The notes: a model not told the origin generated them from the letters alone. Numbered from the stretch's first letter, positions 37,858 through 45,929 are shown. The stretch: DNA of 64,000 nt from Novosphingobium arvoryzae (GCF_014652615.1 NZ_BMZD01000007.1:61477-125476); one strand, 5' to 3'. Translations and numbers: made by a program.

Positions 37858-39144
37858 TCAAGCGGGCTTGATTCCAGTCAGCTTGCAGAACGATTTCGGC
37901 CTTGCGGTCTGAATGTCAGCGCGCAGCCACGCGATTGCGAGCAACTGGCCATTGCCCGCGAGCGGCTGGTCGAAAATGCGGATTTCGAGCGAAGTCCGCA
38001 GGCCAATCAGCAGGTCGCGGAAATCGCCAATCACAATGCTAGAGGCATTGGTTGCAGTGCCCTCGGTTTCATCGATCGGCGCGCTGGTGGTCGAAAGCAG
38101 AGGAACGCGCGACACAAGATCAGGCGCGCGAAGCGGGTTCCCGTCTGCATCCTTCAGCTTGGCCAGTGCGATTTCAGTGCGCGGCGCGCAAATCATCGCA
38201 GTCGGGTCCGCCGCGTTCGCATTCTTCAGCGCAAGCATTGCGTCAAGAATCGGATCGTAACCGGCAAGAGCCGCGCCGTTAGTGCCCATCGACACAGCAT
38301 TGATTCCAGACGTATGCCAGACGCCCGTGGGCGAATTGCCCGTCCCGTCACCGTAGATCGCGGCCCGGTCTAGCGCAGTCGCCATGGCACCGGCAAAAGC
38401 CGCCTCAAGCGCCGCCCCGATATTGGTCGAGTCTTCCAGCAGTTCACGGGACATAGGCACCCGGCCCGCCAGCGTCTTGGCTTCAAACAGCACCCGGCTA
38501 AACGTCGGGTCATTCTCTGCAATCGCGGCATTCTCGGCCCGCCAATCGCAGCCCGGATCAGTATCAATTCGAGCCATCGAAAGCGTCGAGCTGTCCATTT
38601 CAACGGTCTGCGCACCGGCGGCGATTGCAACACTGCGAGCGCGCAGACGGTCGATAAAGTCAGCCGCAAGGGGAGCCGGGACAGTAAAACCGCCTGCACT
38701 GTCAGTGCCAGCCGCAAGAGCGCGGGTTTCTGCCTCATTGCGCGGGCCAGTCACCTTAGCACGGACAAGATCACCAAAGCCCACCGCCTCATTGCGATTG
38801 CCGCCCATGCGTTCGGAACGCGTCAGCACCCGGACCGGCTGGCCGCGCTGGTCAACCCAAGCGCTACGCTTGCCTTGCAGCAGGGTCGAGCCGTCATCGC
38901 TGCCGGGGGCGATAGCATCACACCCAGGACGATTAGCAGCGCGGCTTTCGGCATCGCCAGCAGCCATTTGCGCCGCTTCAATGTCGAGCGCGTTCAGGTC
39001 CAGTTCGCGCATTGCCGCATCGTGGCGGCGCTCAAGATCGGCCAGTTTGGCCGCGTCGCGCTCGGTCTGCATTTGCGCCAGCAGACTACGAGCATCATCG
39101 ATAAGTGAAACGCGGTCGCGCTTCAGTGCAATAGTATTATTCAT
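37858..39144 (-). CDS. HK97-fold phage major capsid protein
   Basis: 428 residues from ATG 39144. The mature-capsid hallmark GTDSAGGFTVPAPLAADFIDRLRARS starts near residue 147. It is followed by the typical ETKxL-like EAKTLAGRVPMSRELLEDS segment, the GDGTGNSPTGVWHTSG loop and the C-terminal IGDFRDLLIGLRTSLEIRIFDQPLAGNGQ P-domain strand. The first 145 residues are charged and partly coiled-coil (DDARSLLAQMQTERDAAKLADLERR), like the HK97 delta scaffold domain that a prohead protease removes. No protease, portal or large terminase is encoded in the element, so assembly would need helper-phage parts or be incomplete. Confidence 0.92.
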   Translation of the reverse strand: MNNTIALKRDRVSLIDDARSLLAQMQTERDAAKLADLERRHDAAMRELDLNALDIEAAQMAAGDAESRAANRPGCDAIAPGSDDGSTLLQGKRSAWVDQRGQPVRVLTRSERMGGNRNEAVGFGDLVRAKVTGPRNEAETRALAAGTDSAGGFTVPAPLAADFIDRLRARSVAIAAGAQTVEMDSSTLSMARIDTDPGCDWRAENAAIAENDPTFSRVLFEAKTLAGRVPMSRELLEDSTNIGAALEAAFAGAMATALDRAAIYGDGTGNSPTGVWHTSGINAVSMGTNGAALAGYDPILDAMLALKNANAADPTAMICAPRTEIALAKLKDADGNPLRAPDLVSRVPLLSTTSAPIDETEGTATNASSIVIGDFRDLLIGLRTSLEIRIFDQPLAGNGQLLAIAWLRADIQTARPKSFCKLTGIKPA

Positions 39145-39148
39145 TTTG

Positions 39149-39216
39149 GAAAAGCCTTTCGTTTTCCAAGGTGAGACAAAGCCGGGATCAGCCCCGGGGC
39201 CTCGCGTCGGAAAACG
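39149..39216 (-). promoter_or_regulatory. Capsid mRNA leader with mutually exclusive hairpins around the ribosome-binding site
   Basis: In the minus-strand RNA just before the capsid ATG, segment GGAAAACG (39167-39160) can pair with CGTTTTCC upstream (39216-39209), leaving AAAGG free. Its GGAAAA can instead pair with TTTTCC downstream, putting AAAGG in an eight-base loop. A GC-rich inner hairpin (CCCCGG...CCGGG) lies inside the larger stem. This could set capsid translation; inferred from complementarity only. Confidence 0.45.
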
Positions 39217-39264
39217 CGGAAATTGAAGCTTAGTCCAATCCCATAAAATTGCAAGCAAATAAAA

Positions 39265-39480
39265 TTAACATTTCCCCATAACTTGCCCCTCCATCAAATC
39301 TGCTAGATCGCGCAAACGCTCAATTGCATCTATAGGCCCAAGGGCAACAGCCAACACTTGCGCAAGCGCCGCACCGCTTATTTTGGCCGCATCTTGCTTG
39401 CCTATGTCTCTCACCTCAAAAGATCGCCCAAGCGCCAGCGTGACTAGCTGCACGTTTTCGCGGAATTGTTCATCGGTCAT
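39265..39480 (-). CDS. Hypothetical 71-residue element protein
   Basis: 71 residues with GGGAG eight bases before ATG 39480. Predicted all-helical (MTDEQFRENVQLVTLALGRSFEVRD ... PIDAIERLRDLADLMEGQ), acidic, no known motif. Its start overlaps the end of the upstream gene by 11 bases, suggesting translational coupling. It lies directly before the capsid gene with a 120-base AT-rich gap (39145-39264) that could hold a promoter. In this position a capsid-assembly or size-control factor is conceivable, but nothing in the sequence shows it. Confidence 0.6.
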   Translation of the reverse strand: MTDEQFRENVQLVTLALGRSFEVRDIGKQDAAKISGAALAQVLAVALGPIDAIERLRDLADLMEGQVMGKC

Positions 39481-39838
39481 TGGAATTACTCCCACCATTG
39501 CCCGCCCAGCTTTCAGGCGGCCCAAACTGCGCAAAGGCCCATACGTCTTGCCGATCGGCGGCTTGCGCCATGATACCCGCGCCCACGCGATTCCAATCGG
39601 CGCGCATGGCTTCGAGAATGATCGCTTGGCCAGCCTCGGAGACTTCCCAGAAAAACCCGTCTTCCCCGTCAGGGCTGGCCACACCGCCCCACTTATGCCC
39701 GCGAATCCGCCATTCATCGGCGGGCCATAGATAATAGCCGCAACCCGCCAGCAGGCAGCGCCCCGGCCCTTCCACCAGTTCAACCAGCTTCAGGTCGTCA
39801 ATGTCCCGCCCCTTGGAGACGCGTCTCTTGACCGGCAT
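39470..39838 (-). CDS. Hypothetical 122-residue element protein
   Basis: 122 residues with AAGGGG eight bases upstream of ATG 39838, starting three bases after the small terminase stop. A basic N-terminus (MPVKRRVSKGRD) precedes a region rich in Trp, Gly and Tyr (CGYYLWPADEWRIRGHKWGG) and EVSEAGQAIILEAMRADW. The mix suggests a small globular nucleic-acid or protein-binding domain. I do not recognise the family. Similar basic small proteins sit between terS and capsid in other satellites, but no function is assigned. Confidence 0.65.
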   Translation of the reverse strand: MPVKRRVSKGRDIDDLKLVELVEGPGRCLLAGCGYYLWPADEWRIRGHKWGGVASPDGEDGFFWEVSEAGQAIILEAMRADWNRVGAGIMAQAADRQDVWAFAQFGPPESWAGNGGSNSNDR

Positions 39839-39841
39839 CGT

Positions 39842-40186
39842 CTAGCCCCTTCGATTGCTGACAAGAGCAGGCGGGCGCGGCGCGCTGGCACCGGCAACAG
39901 CACCGGCGTCTAGGTCAAGTTCCCGCACCAACCGTGCGAAGGCTATGCGCGCGTTGCGTTCGATCGCCTCGGCGGGATGCGCCTTGATAACCCCGCGCGC
40001 GTCGGTGAAGGTCAAAGCACCATGCGCGGCCAATTCGGCGCGGGCCTGCGCCATGCGGTCGAGCGCCTCGCAGGCGGATTGAAGCAAGTGAAGGTGGTGC
40101 GGTTCCAGCGAATAGTCGCGCAGCACTTCCCGCCACCATTGCGCGGCATTGTCTGACAAGTGTGCAGGTGGTTCATTTGACGGCAT
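39842..40186 (-). CDS. P27-family phage terminase small subunit
   Basis: 114 residues from ATG 40186. The start PPAHLSDNAAQWWREVLRDYSLEPHHLHLLQSACEALDRM and the following helical region AHPAEAIERNARIAFARLVRELDLD match the P27/Terminase_4 small subunit. TerS recognises packaging (cos/pac) sites and recruits the large subunit, which the element lacks. In satellites a private TerS redirects the helper's large terminase to satellite DNA; that role is inferred here. Its start overlaps the preceding small ORF by 14 bases. Confidence 0.85.
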   Translation of the reverse strand: MPSNEPPAHLSDNAAQWWREVLRDYSLEPHHLHLLQSACEALDRMAQARAELAAHGALTFTDARGVIKAHPAEAIERNARIAFARLVRELDLDAGAVAGASAPRPPALVSNRRG

Positions 40187-40376
40187 CGGTGTTTCCCTCG
40201 TTAGTTTCGGCAGCCTCACAGGTTGAACGGGGGCAGGGCGTTAAGACGTTAGCCCCTTCAGCCGCTCGCACGTTTCCAAGATCCAGTGATGCACCCTCCC
40301 CCTTCCCCCCAGCCGCGCGTTTGCGCCGCCGTGCCCGGTAGAAGTGTGGTGCAATGTATTTGCCGTTTGTGGTCAT
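40173..40376 (-). CDS. Hypothetical 67-residue basic protein
   Basis: 67 residues with a good GGAGG ribosome-binding site nine bases before ATG 40376. The first half is strongly basic (FYRARRRKRAAGGKG), the rest polar. It overlaps the terS start by 14 bases and keeps the one-strand operon dense. Function unknown. The coding call rests on the ribosome-binding site and tight packing, not on similarity. Confidence 0.5.
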   Translation of the reverse strand: MTTNGKYIAPHFYRARRRKRAAGGKGEGASLDLGNVRAAEGANVLTPCPRSTCEAAETNEGNTDAVK

Positions 40377-40404
40377 GGCTTCATGCCTCCAAGATAGGGC
40401 AGGT

Positions 40405-40563
40405 TCATTCGTCGTTTTCAGCCAGCGCGCGGGCGAGGTCAGACATCAGCGCCAGCGCGTGCCGCCGTGTCAGGGTGACTTGCACAAGCGGTCGCCCATG
40501 CCGCCAAACGTGCAGGATCAACCCCGGTCGCACAAAAGCCAGCGGATCGGCGCGCGGCATCAT
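40405..40563 (-). CDS. Hypothetical 52-residue element protein
   Basis: 52 residues. Its ATG overlaps the TGA of the gene before it (ATGA), so it is probably translationally coupled. The sequence ends in HALALMSDLARALAENDE, an amphipathic helix. The centre (LILHVWRHGRPLVQVTLTRRHALAL) is beta-then-helix, as seen in small phage proteins of alphaproteobacteria. No function recognised. Confidence 0.5.
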   Translation of the reverse strand: MMPRADPLAFVRPGLILHVWRHGRPLVQVTLTRRHALALMSDLARALAENDE

Positions 40564-41162
40564 TGCTCGCACCATGCGCAGCCAACGCCCGCACAAGAGG
40601 GGCAAGTCTGTCCGTCATCATCAACCCCAGACGGGGCGGGACACGGGACACCCCTATAGGGGTGTGTCCTGTCCGTCCCGCTCATCCCCGCTTCTGCATC
40701 GGGACATTCTGGCGAATTGTCCGGGACTGTCCCGCTTGTCCCGCCTTGCCGCTGGAACATGATGGAGAGGGCCACAGCGGAATCGCGCCACAGGTAAACA
40801 TCATTCTCGGCGCTAATCAGGCCTGCCGATTGCAGGTCTTGGCGCACCCGCCCGAAGGCCTTGCGCTTGGCGTCGATCGTGTCGCCCGTGTGCTTGGCGT
40901 AAAAGTCGGCGCGCCAATGATCCAAGTGCAGCCCGGTGAAGCCATCGGCGGTCCAAATCCCATTGACGGCAGCCGCGTCGATATAGGCGTCTCTGGCCAG
41001 CTTCTGCACCTTGGTAAGCTGCCGTTCTTTGGTGGTGCAGGCCTCGGCCAGTTCGAGCGCCGCACTTGACGCGCCGCCTCCAAGGTCAACCGATTTCAGC
41101 GCAAACGTCATGTTGCGAGGGGGTTCGGCATCCTTCATTTTGGTGCAGACAAGCTTTATCAT
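40560..41162 (-). CDS. C-terminal half of the split replication ATPase, with zinc-finger tail
   Basis: 200 residues starting ATG 41162, with AAAGGGA at ideal spacing. It is in the same frame as the upstream ATPase gene, separated only by TAG and one codon. Its opening (IKLVCTKMKDAEPPRNMTFALKSV) is what normally continues the RepA-type AAA_25 domain, so the two halves were once one protein of about 680 residues. The middle may be a winged helix (TKVQKLARDAYIDAAAV). The end CPSCAGVGCAWC looks like a zinc knuckle. It may now be made as a separate subunit by reinitiation. Confidence 0.7.
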   Translation of the reverse strand: MIKLVCTKMKDAEPPRNMTFALKSVDLGGGASSAALELAEACTTKERQLTKVQKLARDAYIDAAAVNGIWTADGFTGLHLDHWRADFYAKHTGDTIDAKRKAFGRVRQDLQSAGLISAENDVYLWRDSAVALSIMFQRQGGTSGTVPDNSPECPDAEAGMSGTDRTHPYRGVPCPAPSGVDDDGQTCPSCAGVGCAWCEQ

Positions 41163-41165
41163 CGC

Positions 41166-42605
41166 CTAGTCCCTTTCCAGTCGATATTCGAAGTCTAGAG
41201 CGCCCTTCAGGGCCATAGCGCCGCGTGCCCTGCCCTTTTCGGTATGGCCGGAATGATGAACGATAAGCACCGTGCAGCCGGGAAATCGGGCTTTCAAATC
41301 ATCGACAGCGGCAACAAAAGCGCTCATGTCACTTGTGCTATTCTCGTCTCCCGGCCCGTAGTTTCTGGCCAGCGTGTCGATAATGATAAGGGCCGGTGCA
41401 CCGTGAAGCGCCGCCAGCCCTTCAACAGCTTCAGCCACAGCGTTAGCGCTTGCAGCGTCTAGAAACTGCGCAGGACGGGTCGAAACGAACAAAGGCGCAT
41501 TGGCTATCGAAACGTCTCGATCGTGCGCCCACGCGGCGAACCTGCGAGCAAGTCCGTTGTGCCCTTCCCCGGCAATGTAAAACACAGCCCCTTGCTTGAC
41601 GGCCAGCCCGTGAAAAGGGGTTCCCGTAGCTAGTGACAGGGCAATATCCACCGCAAGGAAGCTCTTGCCGCAGCCCGGATCGCCAAACAGCAAGCCCAGC
41701 GCACTTGCCTCAATCAAGCCGTCGATCAGAAACTCAGGGGGGCGAAACTCTAGATTGCCAACCGCCACGAAACGGAAAGCACTCGCGGGCTTATCTGCCC
41801 CCGCCCCCGCTTCAGGCTGATGCAGCCAGTCAGGCAAGGCCGCATTAGCGCAAAGCTTTTCCAGATCATCCGCGCTACCTTGCCAGTCGATCACGTCGCC
41901 AGCTTCAGGCAGTCCCGGCAATTCCACGATTGCAGGCGCAGCGCAGCCGCTTAGGTCGCTGAAAGCCTTGCGGGCAAAGTCTCGCCCAGGTGCATCATTG
42001 TCGGGCAGGATAAACACTTTTGCCCCGGCAAAGTGCCCTGCGTAGTCCGCCCGCCACCCGTTCGAGCCAAAGGCGATTGCCGTTGCGGGCAAGCCCCATG
42101 CGGCAAGCTTATCGGCCTTAGCTTCGCCTTCCACCAGATAAACGGGACGGCAGGCCTCGATAGCTTGCCGCAGTTCGGGCAGGCGATACGGAACGCGATC
42201 ACAGTCGCCCATGCCAGCCACCCAGCGTCCGCCCTCGCACCGTTCGGCCCGAAACTCTTTCGGGCGTTTGCCCGGTCCCGGCCAATTCGCAGGCTCGCGG
42301 CGCACCGTGCGATAAATCACCTCGCCGGTTGCATCGACATATTCAAAGGTCGCCACAGGCAGCCACGGCCCTAGTTCGGCCTTAGCTTTCCGTGCTGGCA
42401 GGAAGCCATCGGCGCGCAGGCGGTCCTTTTCCGCAAGCGGATCGGCACCGTTAAAGCAATGCACTATGCAGCCGTCCGGCGCATCAGGCGCGGGCTTAAT
42501 CGCTACGCCCCTGTCCTTATTGCTATGGCCAATGGCCGGGATCAAAGCCTGTCCGCCACTGACCGCACCGCCGTAGCGCCGTGCGATTTCGCCAACATCG
42601 ATCAT
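41166..42605 (-). CDS. Toprim plus RepA-type AAA ATPase replication protein (amber-truncated)
   Basis: 479 residues. About residues 85-205 are a Toprim primase-type domain with VYLVEGEAKADKL (catalytic Glu) and VFILPDNDAPG (metal-binding DxD equivalent). About 275-479 are a RecA-like hexameric ATPase with Walker A GDPGCGKS near residue 308, Walker B LIIIDTL, and the sensor region VLIVHHSGHTEKGRARG. Proteins of this build act as primase-helicase for phage and satellite replication. The ORF stops at TAG (41166-41168) within the ATPase fold, and the missing end is encoded in frame just downstream. It overlaps the previous gene by four bases. Confidence 0.82.
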   Translation of the reverse strand: MIDVGEIARRYGGAVSGGQALIPAIGHSNKDRGVAIKPAPDAPDGCIVHCFNGADPLAEKDRLRADGFLPARKAKAELGPWLPVATFEYVDATGEVIYRTVRREPANWPGPGKRPKEFRAERCEGGRWVAGMGDCDRVPYRLPELRQAIEACRPVYLVEGEAKADKLAAWGLPATAIAFGSNGWRADYAGHFAGAKVFILPDNDAPGRDFARKAFSDLSGCAAPAIVELPGLPEAGDVIDWQGSADDLEKLCANAALPDWLHQPEAGAGADKPASAFRFVAVGNLEFRPPEFLIDGLIEASALGLLFGDPGCGKSFLAVDIALSLATGTPFHGLAVKQGAVFYIAGEGHNGLARRFAAWAHDRDVSIANAPLFVSTRPAQFLDAASANAVAEAVEGLAALHGAPALIIIDTLARNYGPGDENSTSDMSAFVAAVDDLKARFPGCTVLIVHHSGHTEKGRARGAMALKGALDFEYRLERD

Positions 42606-42892
42606 CGCTCACCCCCGCCGTTACGGTCGATCAGGGGCCAGCTTTCCAGACGCGCCAATTCCTCGGCAAAGGTTCGCGCAGCCAAATAATCGGGAAAGGC
42701 GCGCGGCTCGTGCGTAATGGTCGCAGGTTCAACCGAAACAGCATAACCGCAACACAATCCGGCGGAGACGAAAACGGCAAAGCGCCGCCGCGTCGGTTGC
42801 CTAAATGCGGGATTTTGGCTAAGGGTTTCAGTGTCCGTCGCATTGGATACCGAAGCCCCCGTGCCGCCCGCGCGGGGGTTTTCCTTTGCCAT
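42602..42892 (-). CDS. Hypothetical 96-residue element protein
   Basis: 96 residues from ATG 42892, which overlaps the stop of the AlpA-like gene by one base (TGATG). The first 40 residues are polar and low in structure (KENPRAGGTGASVSNATDTET). The second half (RRFAVFVSAGLCCGYAVSV ... DYLAARTFAEELARLESW) is a small alpha/beta fold, ending with a four-base overlap into the replication gene. The position between regulator and primase is common to PICI-like elements. No family recognised. Confidence 0.6.
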   Translation of the reverse strand: MAKENPRAGGTGASVSNATDTETLSQNPAFRQPTRRRFAVFVSAGLCCGYAVSVEPATITHEPRAFPDYLAARTFAEELARLESWPLIDRNGGGER

Positions 42893-43071
42893 CAGTTTGC
42901 GCTTTCCTTTTCGCGGTTGGCCAGCCACTCGGCCAGTCTCTCGGCGGAAAGGCCTACGCGGCGCGGGGACAGCCGCACGTAAGCGGGAAACTCACCCCGG
43001 CGCTGAAGCCGCCAGATTGTCGAATTGGAAAGCCCGGTTTCGGCCTCAACCTGTTTGCGTTGCAAGATCAT
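42892..43071 (-). CDS. AlpA-like helix-turn-helix regulator
   Basis: 59 residues from ATG 43071 with GGTGG just upstream. The fold is an excisionase/MerR-like winged helix: QVEAETGLSNSTIWRLQRRGEFPAYVRLSPRRVGLSAERLAEWLANRE matches the AlpA family. In P4-like and PICI elements AlpA/Xis proteins activate integrase or act as excision factor and respond to helper-phage signals. Here it is the first gene of the replication operon, separated from the 147-residue gene by 75 bases. Confidence 0.85.
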   Translation of the reverse strand: MILQRKQVEAETGLSNSTIWRLQRRGEFPAYVRLSPRRVGLSAERLAEWLANREKESAN

Positions 43072-43146
43072 TGTGCCACCTCGTGAAAGCGTGAGACACA
43101 CCTCGCAGATAGCCCCCCTTCAGGTCACTTGCCGTTAATTCGCGTT

Positions 43147-43590
43147 TTATGGAGAGGCGGTTTTGCTCGCAGGCCGATACTGCCTTTCTATTCGGTTATA
43201 GCTTCGCTCAATTTGCTCGATTGAGCCTTGCGCCGGAGTTCCCGCAAGGATTTTCTGGGCAGCATCAAAGGCTTCCTCGCGCTTCTTTGCACCGCCAAGC
43301 TTTAACTTGCGTTTATGCAGTTCCCTTGCGGCGATTCTATGCCGTTCTTTATGACCAGCATCACGGGCACGCCGCGCTTTATAACCCCCTGTCTTGCCCC
43401 TGCCCGGAGCGCCTCCCTTTTCAAAGGTGAAAGTCAATGCGTTGAAAACTTCCCCAACCATCCAATCAGGCAATGGCCTGCCGTGCATGGTCGCCCATCG
43501 AAAAGCCTGCATCAGCGCAATAAAATCGCCCGACACAAATCGCTTTTCGCATTCGCTCAATTCGGCTTCGATCACCTGCTCCCAGTCCAT
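43147..43590 (-). CDS. Hypothetical 147-residue element protein
   Basis: 147 residues; its ATG overlaps the integrase TGA (TGATG), so it follows the integrase in one transcript. The N-terminal half is acidic and helical (EQVIEAELSECEKRFVSGDFIALMQAFRWA). The C-terminal half is basic (GYKARRARDAGHKERHRIAARELHKRKLKLGG), giving a two-part charged protein that could bind DNA. No family recognised. The coupling to integrase suggests a role in integration, excision or immunity. Confidence 0.68.
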   Translation of the reverse strand: MDWEQVIEAELSECEKRFVSGDFIALMQAFRWATMHGRPLPDWMVGEVFNALTFTFEKGGAPGRGKTGGYKARRARDAGHKERHRIAARELHKRKLKLGGAKKREEAFDAAQKILAGTPAQGSIEQIERSYNRIERQYRPASKTASP

Positions 43591-44900
43591 CACTTTGCCC
43601 CCGCCTTGCTCATTTGCACCACGTTTGCCGCTTCAGGCTTGCCGTTCACAATCCGGTCGAGTTCGGTCGCCCATAGGTCGAGCGCTGCCCGCTTGGGTTC
43701 GAGATAGTCAAACTGGTCATAGATCGCGTCAACGCCCTGCAAGGCATGGTTCAGCACCCGCCGCCGCACAAACGGGTCAACCCCAAGGCGAGCAAGCCCC
43801 GTGCTGACCGTGCGGCGCAAATCGTGAATCCGCCAATCTGACAATTCCCCGCCAAGGGCCGCGCACATGGCATCATCAAGCCAGCCCTTAGGCTTGGAAA
43901 ACATACTAATCGGCGCTGCCCCGTTCGTGGTGAGAACATAGGGCGATGGAACGGACTTCCCGTCCATATCAATCGATAGGCGCGGCAGGCCCGTTAGAAG
44001 CGCCACAACAGCCGGTGAGAGGGGCACTAAGTGCGCCCGTGCAGACTTCGTGTCCGCCGACGCCAGCGCCCATGTCCGCGCCTTCAGGTCAATGTCGGCC
44101 CAACGCATCCCAGCAACCTCGCCCCGCCGCTGGCCGGTGAGCAGCAACAGCCGAAAATACGCGCCCCAAGGGAACATTGACGGGTGAGCCGCAAGCCTGC
44201 CCGCTTTGTTGCGTTCGTCGCCTCGGCTGGCCGGATCGGTCGCAACCCATAGCGCCCTGATTTCGTCCTCGGTCAAAGTCCGCTCGCGTTGCACTTCAGC
44301 ACCGGGCAGGATTAGCGCCGCTGCCGGATCGGCCTCGATCACATCCCGCGACACAGCAAACTTGAAAAGGCGCTTTAGCAACCCGCCCACACGGCGCGCG
44401 GTGGTCATGCCGTGCTTGTCCGCGATTAGGTCTAGGAAGTCCGCCAGATCGCGCCGCTTGATCGCCTGAATCTGCCAATCCCCAAAGTGCGGGATCACAT
44501 ACTTGTCGAACATCCAGCGATAGCTTGACGGATTCTTGATACGCTTTTCCGCCCATCGCGTCATAAACGTATCAACCACGCCCGCCACCCGCTCGCCACC
44601 CTCTTGCGCTCGCCGGATAGTTGCAGGCGCAATGATCGCACCGCCCGCAATCGTGCCCTGCATGGCGACTGCCTTTGTCCGTGCCGCTGCCAGCGAATAA
44701 GCGCCCGCACCGTCGCCAAACGGCCCGATTGTCATGGTCCGCACCTTGCCGCCAGCGCGTTGCCGCAAGATCCATGTCTTGCTTGTCGGCGTAACCCGGA
44801 TGCGCAGCCCCGGCACAAGCGCGTCGGGAACCTCTAAACGCTGGCCAGAAGCGGCCTTTAGCCCCCGCACCTTTGCGTCGGTCAAAATCGGATTCGCCAT
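43590..44900 (-). CDS. int: Tyrosine-type site-specific integrase
   Basis: 435 residues from ATG 44900. The N-terminal DUF4102 arm-binding domain (LTDAKVRGLKAASGQRLEVPD) is followed by a SAM-like core-binding domain and the catalytic domain. Catalytic residues are visible: first Arg in LTGQRRGEVAG, His and Arg in IHDLRRTVSTGL (near 359/362), His in LNHALQG (385) and Tyr in DAIYDQFDY (394). P4-type integrases of this build use tRNA 3' ends, as here. Putative arm sites abut its start codon, so integrase may repress its own gene. It is 186 bases from attR. Confidence 0.95.
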   Translation of the reverse strand: MANPILTDAKVRGLKAASGQRLEVPDALVPGLRIRVTPTSKTWILRQRAGGKVRTMTIGPFGDGAGAYSLAAARTKAVAMQGTIAGGAIIAPATIRRAQEGGERVAGVVDTFMTRWAEKRIKNPSSYRWMFDKYVIPHFGDWQIQAIKRRDLADFLDLIADKHGMTTARRVGGLLKRLFKFAVSRDVIEADPAAALILPGAEVQRERTLTEDEIRALWVATDPASRGDERNKAGRLAAHPSMFPWGAYFRLLLLTGQRRGEVAGMRWADIDLKARTWALASADTKSARAHLVPLSPAVVALLTGLPRLSIDMDGKSVPSPYVLTTNGAAPISMFSKPKGWLDDAMCAALGGELSDWRIHDLRRTVSTGLARLGVDPFVRRRVLNHALQGVDAIYDQFDYLEPKRAALDLWATELDRIVNGKPEAANVVQMSKAGAK

Positions 44901-44902
44901 AA

Positions 44903-44981
44903 GTGTAACCCACGTTCGGGCTATCGGCCCATAAACCCCAGCATCATGCAGAAGGTCCAATGGGTGTAACCCTGGGTTACG
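44903..44981 (-). promoter_or_regulatory. GTGTAACCC repeats and palindrome beside attR (putative integrase arm sites / int operator)
   Basis: GTGTAACCC at 44903-44911 and again at 44965-44973, the second forming a perfect palindrome GTAACCC-T-GGGTTAC (44967-44981). The motif is the complement of GGGTTACAC at attL (37455-37475). The first copy lies immediately upstream of the integrase start codon. Confidence 0.6.
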
Positions 44982-45086
44982 AATTTTGGAAGTGCCTTGC
45001 GATCAACTGAAACGCAAAGAAACGCTATTTCTTTGATTTTAATAGGTTTTAAATAGCCCTGAAATCCCCAGAAAAACTAAGTCCTT

Positions 45087-45480
<394 letters not shown>

Positions 45481-45909
45481 ATGAGGCAAAAGCGCAAACC
45501 ATGGAAAGCCGTGAAGGTCTCTGTAAGCGTCGCATCACCTGACGATCCGATAGCCCGCCCGCCTCGTGCCCACGTTCCAGTTGTCAACTTATCAGCGATT
45601 AGAGCCAAGGCCGGAATGTCACAAAGCGCTTTCGCGGCAAGCATCGGGGTGCCTCTGGGCACCTTGATAAACTGGGAACAAGGCCGCCGACAGCCGACAG
45701 GAGCCGCCAAGGTTTTGCTCGCATTGCTTGCAAAGAAGCCCTCTCTTGTGAGGGATCTCTATCCAGCACCAAGCCCAAAGACGCATTATTGGACACCCGG
45801 CAGCCCAGACCCTGACGAAATGACCGCCAAGGAGAGGCTGGCTGAGGTCGGCGAAATATTGGCCAAGGGCGTTGCTCGAATGCTGAAAAAGTCAGCGGAG
45901 CATTCTTGA
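45481..45909 (+). CDS. Orphan HigA/NadS-like antitoxin (XRE helix-turn-helix)
   Basis: 142 residues. The HTH core AIRAKAGMSQSAFAASIGVPLGTLINWEQGRRQPTGAAKVLLALLAKKP is highly similar to that of the antitoxin at 50701-50988. The N-terminus is basic; the C-terminal 45 residues (TPGSPDPDEMTAKERLAEVGEILAKG) are an extra helical extension. No toxin gene precedes it, unlike the other locus; the upstream 345 bases hold no toxin-like frame. It could regulate both loci or neutralise an incoming toxin. The ATG at 45481 has only a weak ribosome-binding site, so a GTG at 45511 is possible. Confidence 0.75.
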   Translation: MRQKRKPWKAVKVSVSVASPDDPIARPPRAHVPVVNLSAIRAKAGMSQSAFAASIGVPLGTLINWEQGRRQPTGAAKVLLALLAKKPSLVRDLYPAPSPKTHYWTPGSPDPDEMTAKERLAEVGEILAKGVARMLKKSAEHS

Positions 45910-45929
45910 TCATATCAGCCCGATCCCTT

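Noticed and set aside
39265..39783. A single 172-codon gene upstream of the capsid gene
   Set aside because: The first 100 codons overlap a better gene (39470-39838) in another frame; a ribosome-binding site and ATG at 39480 define a shorter 71-residue product.
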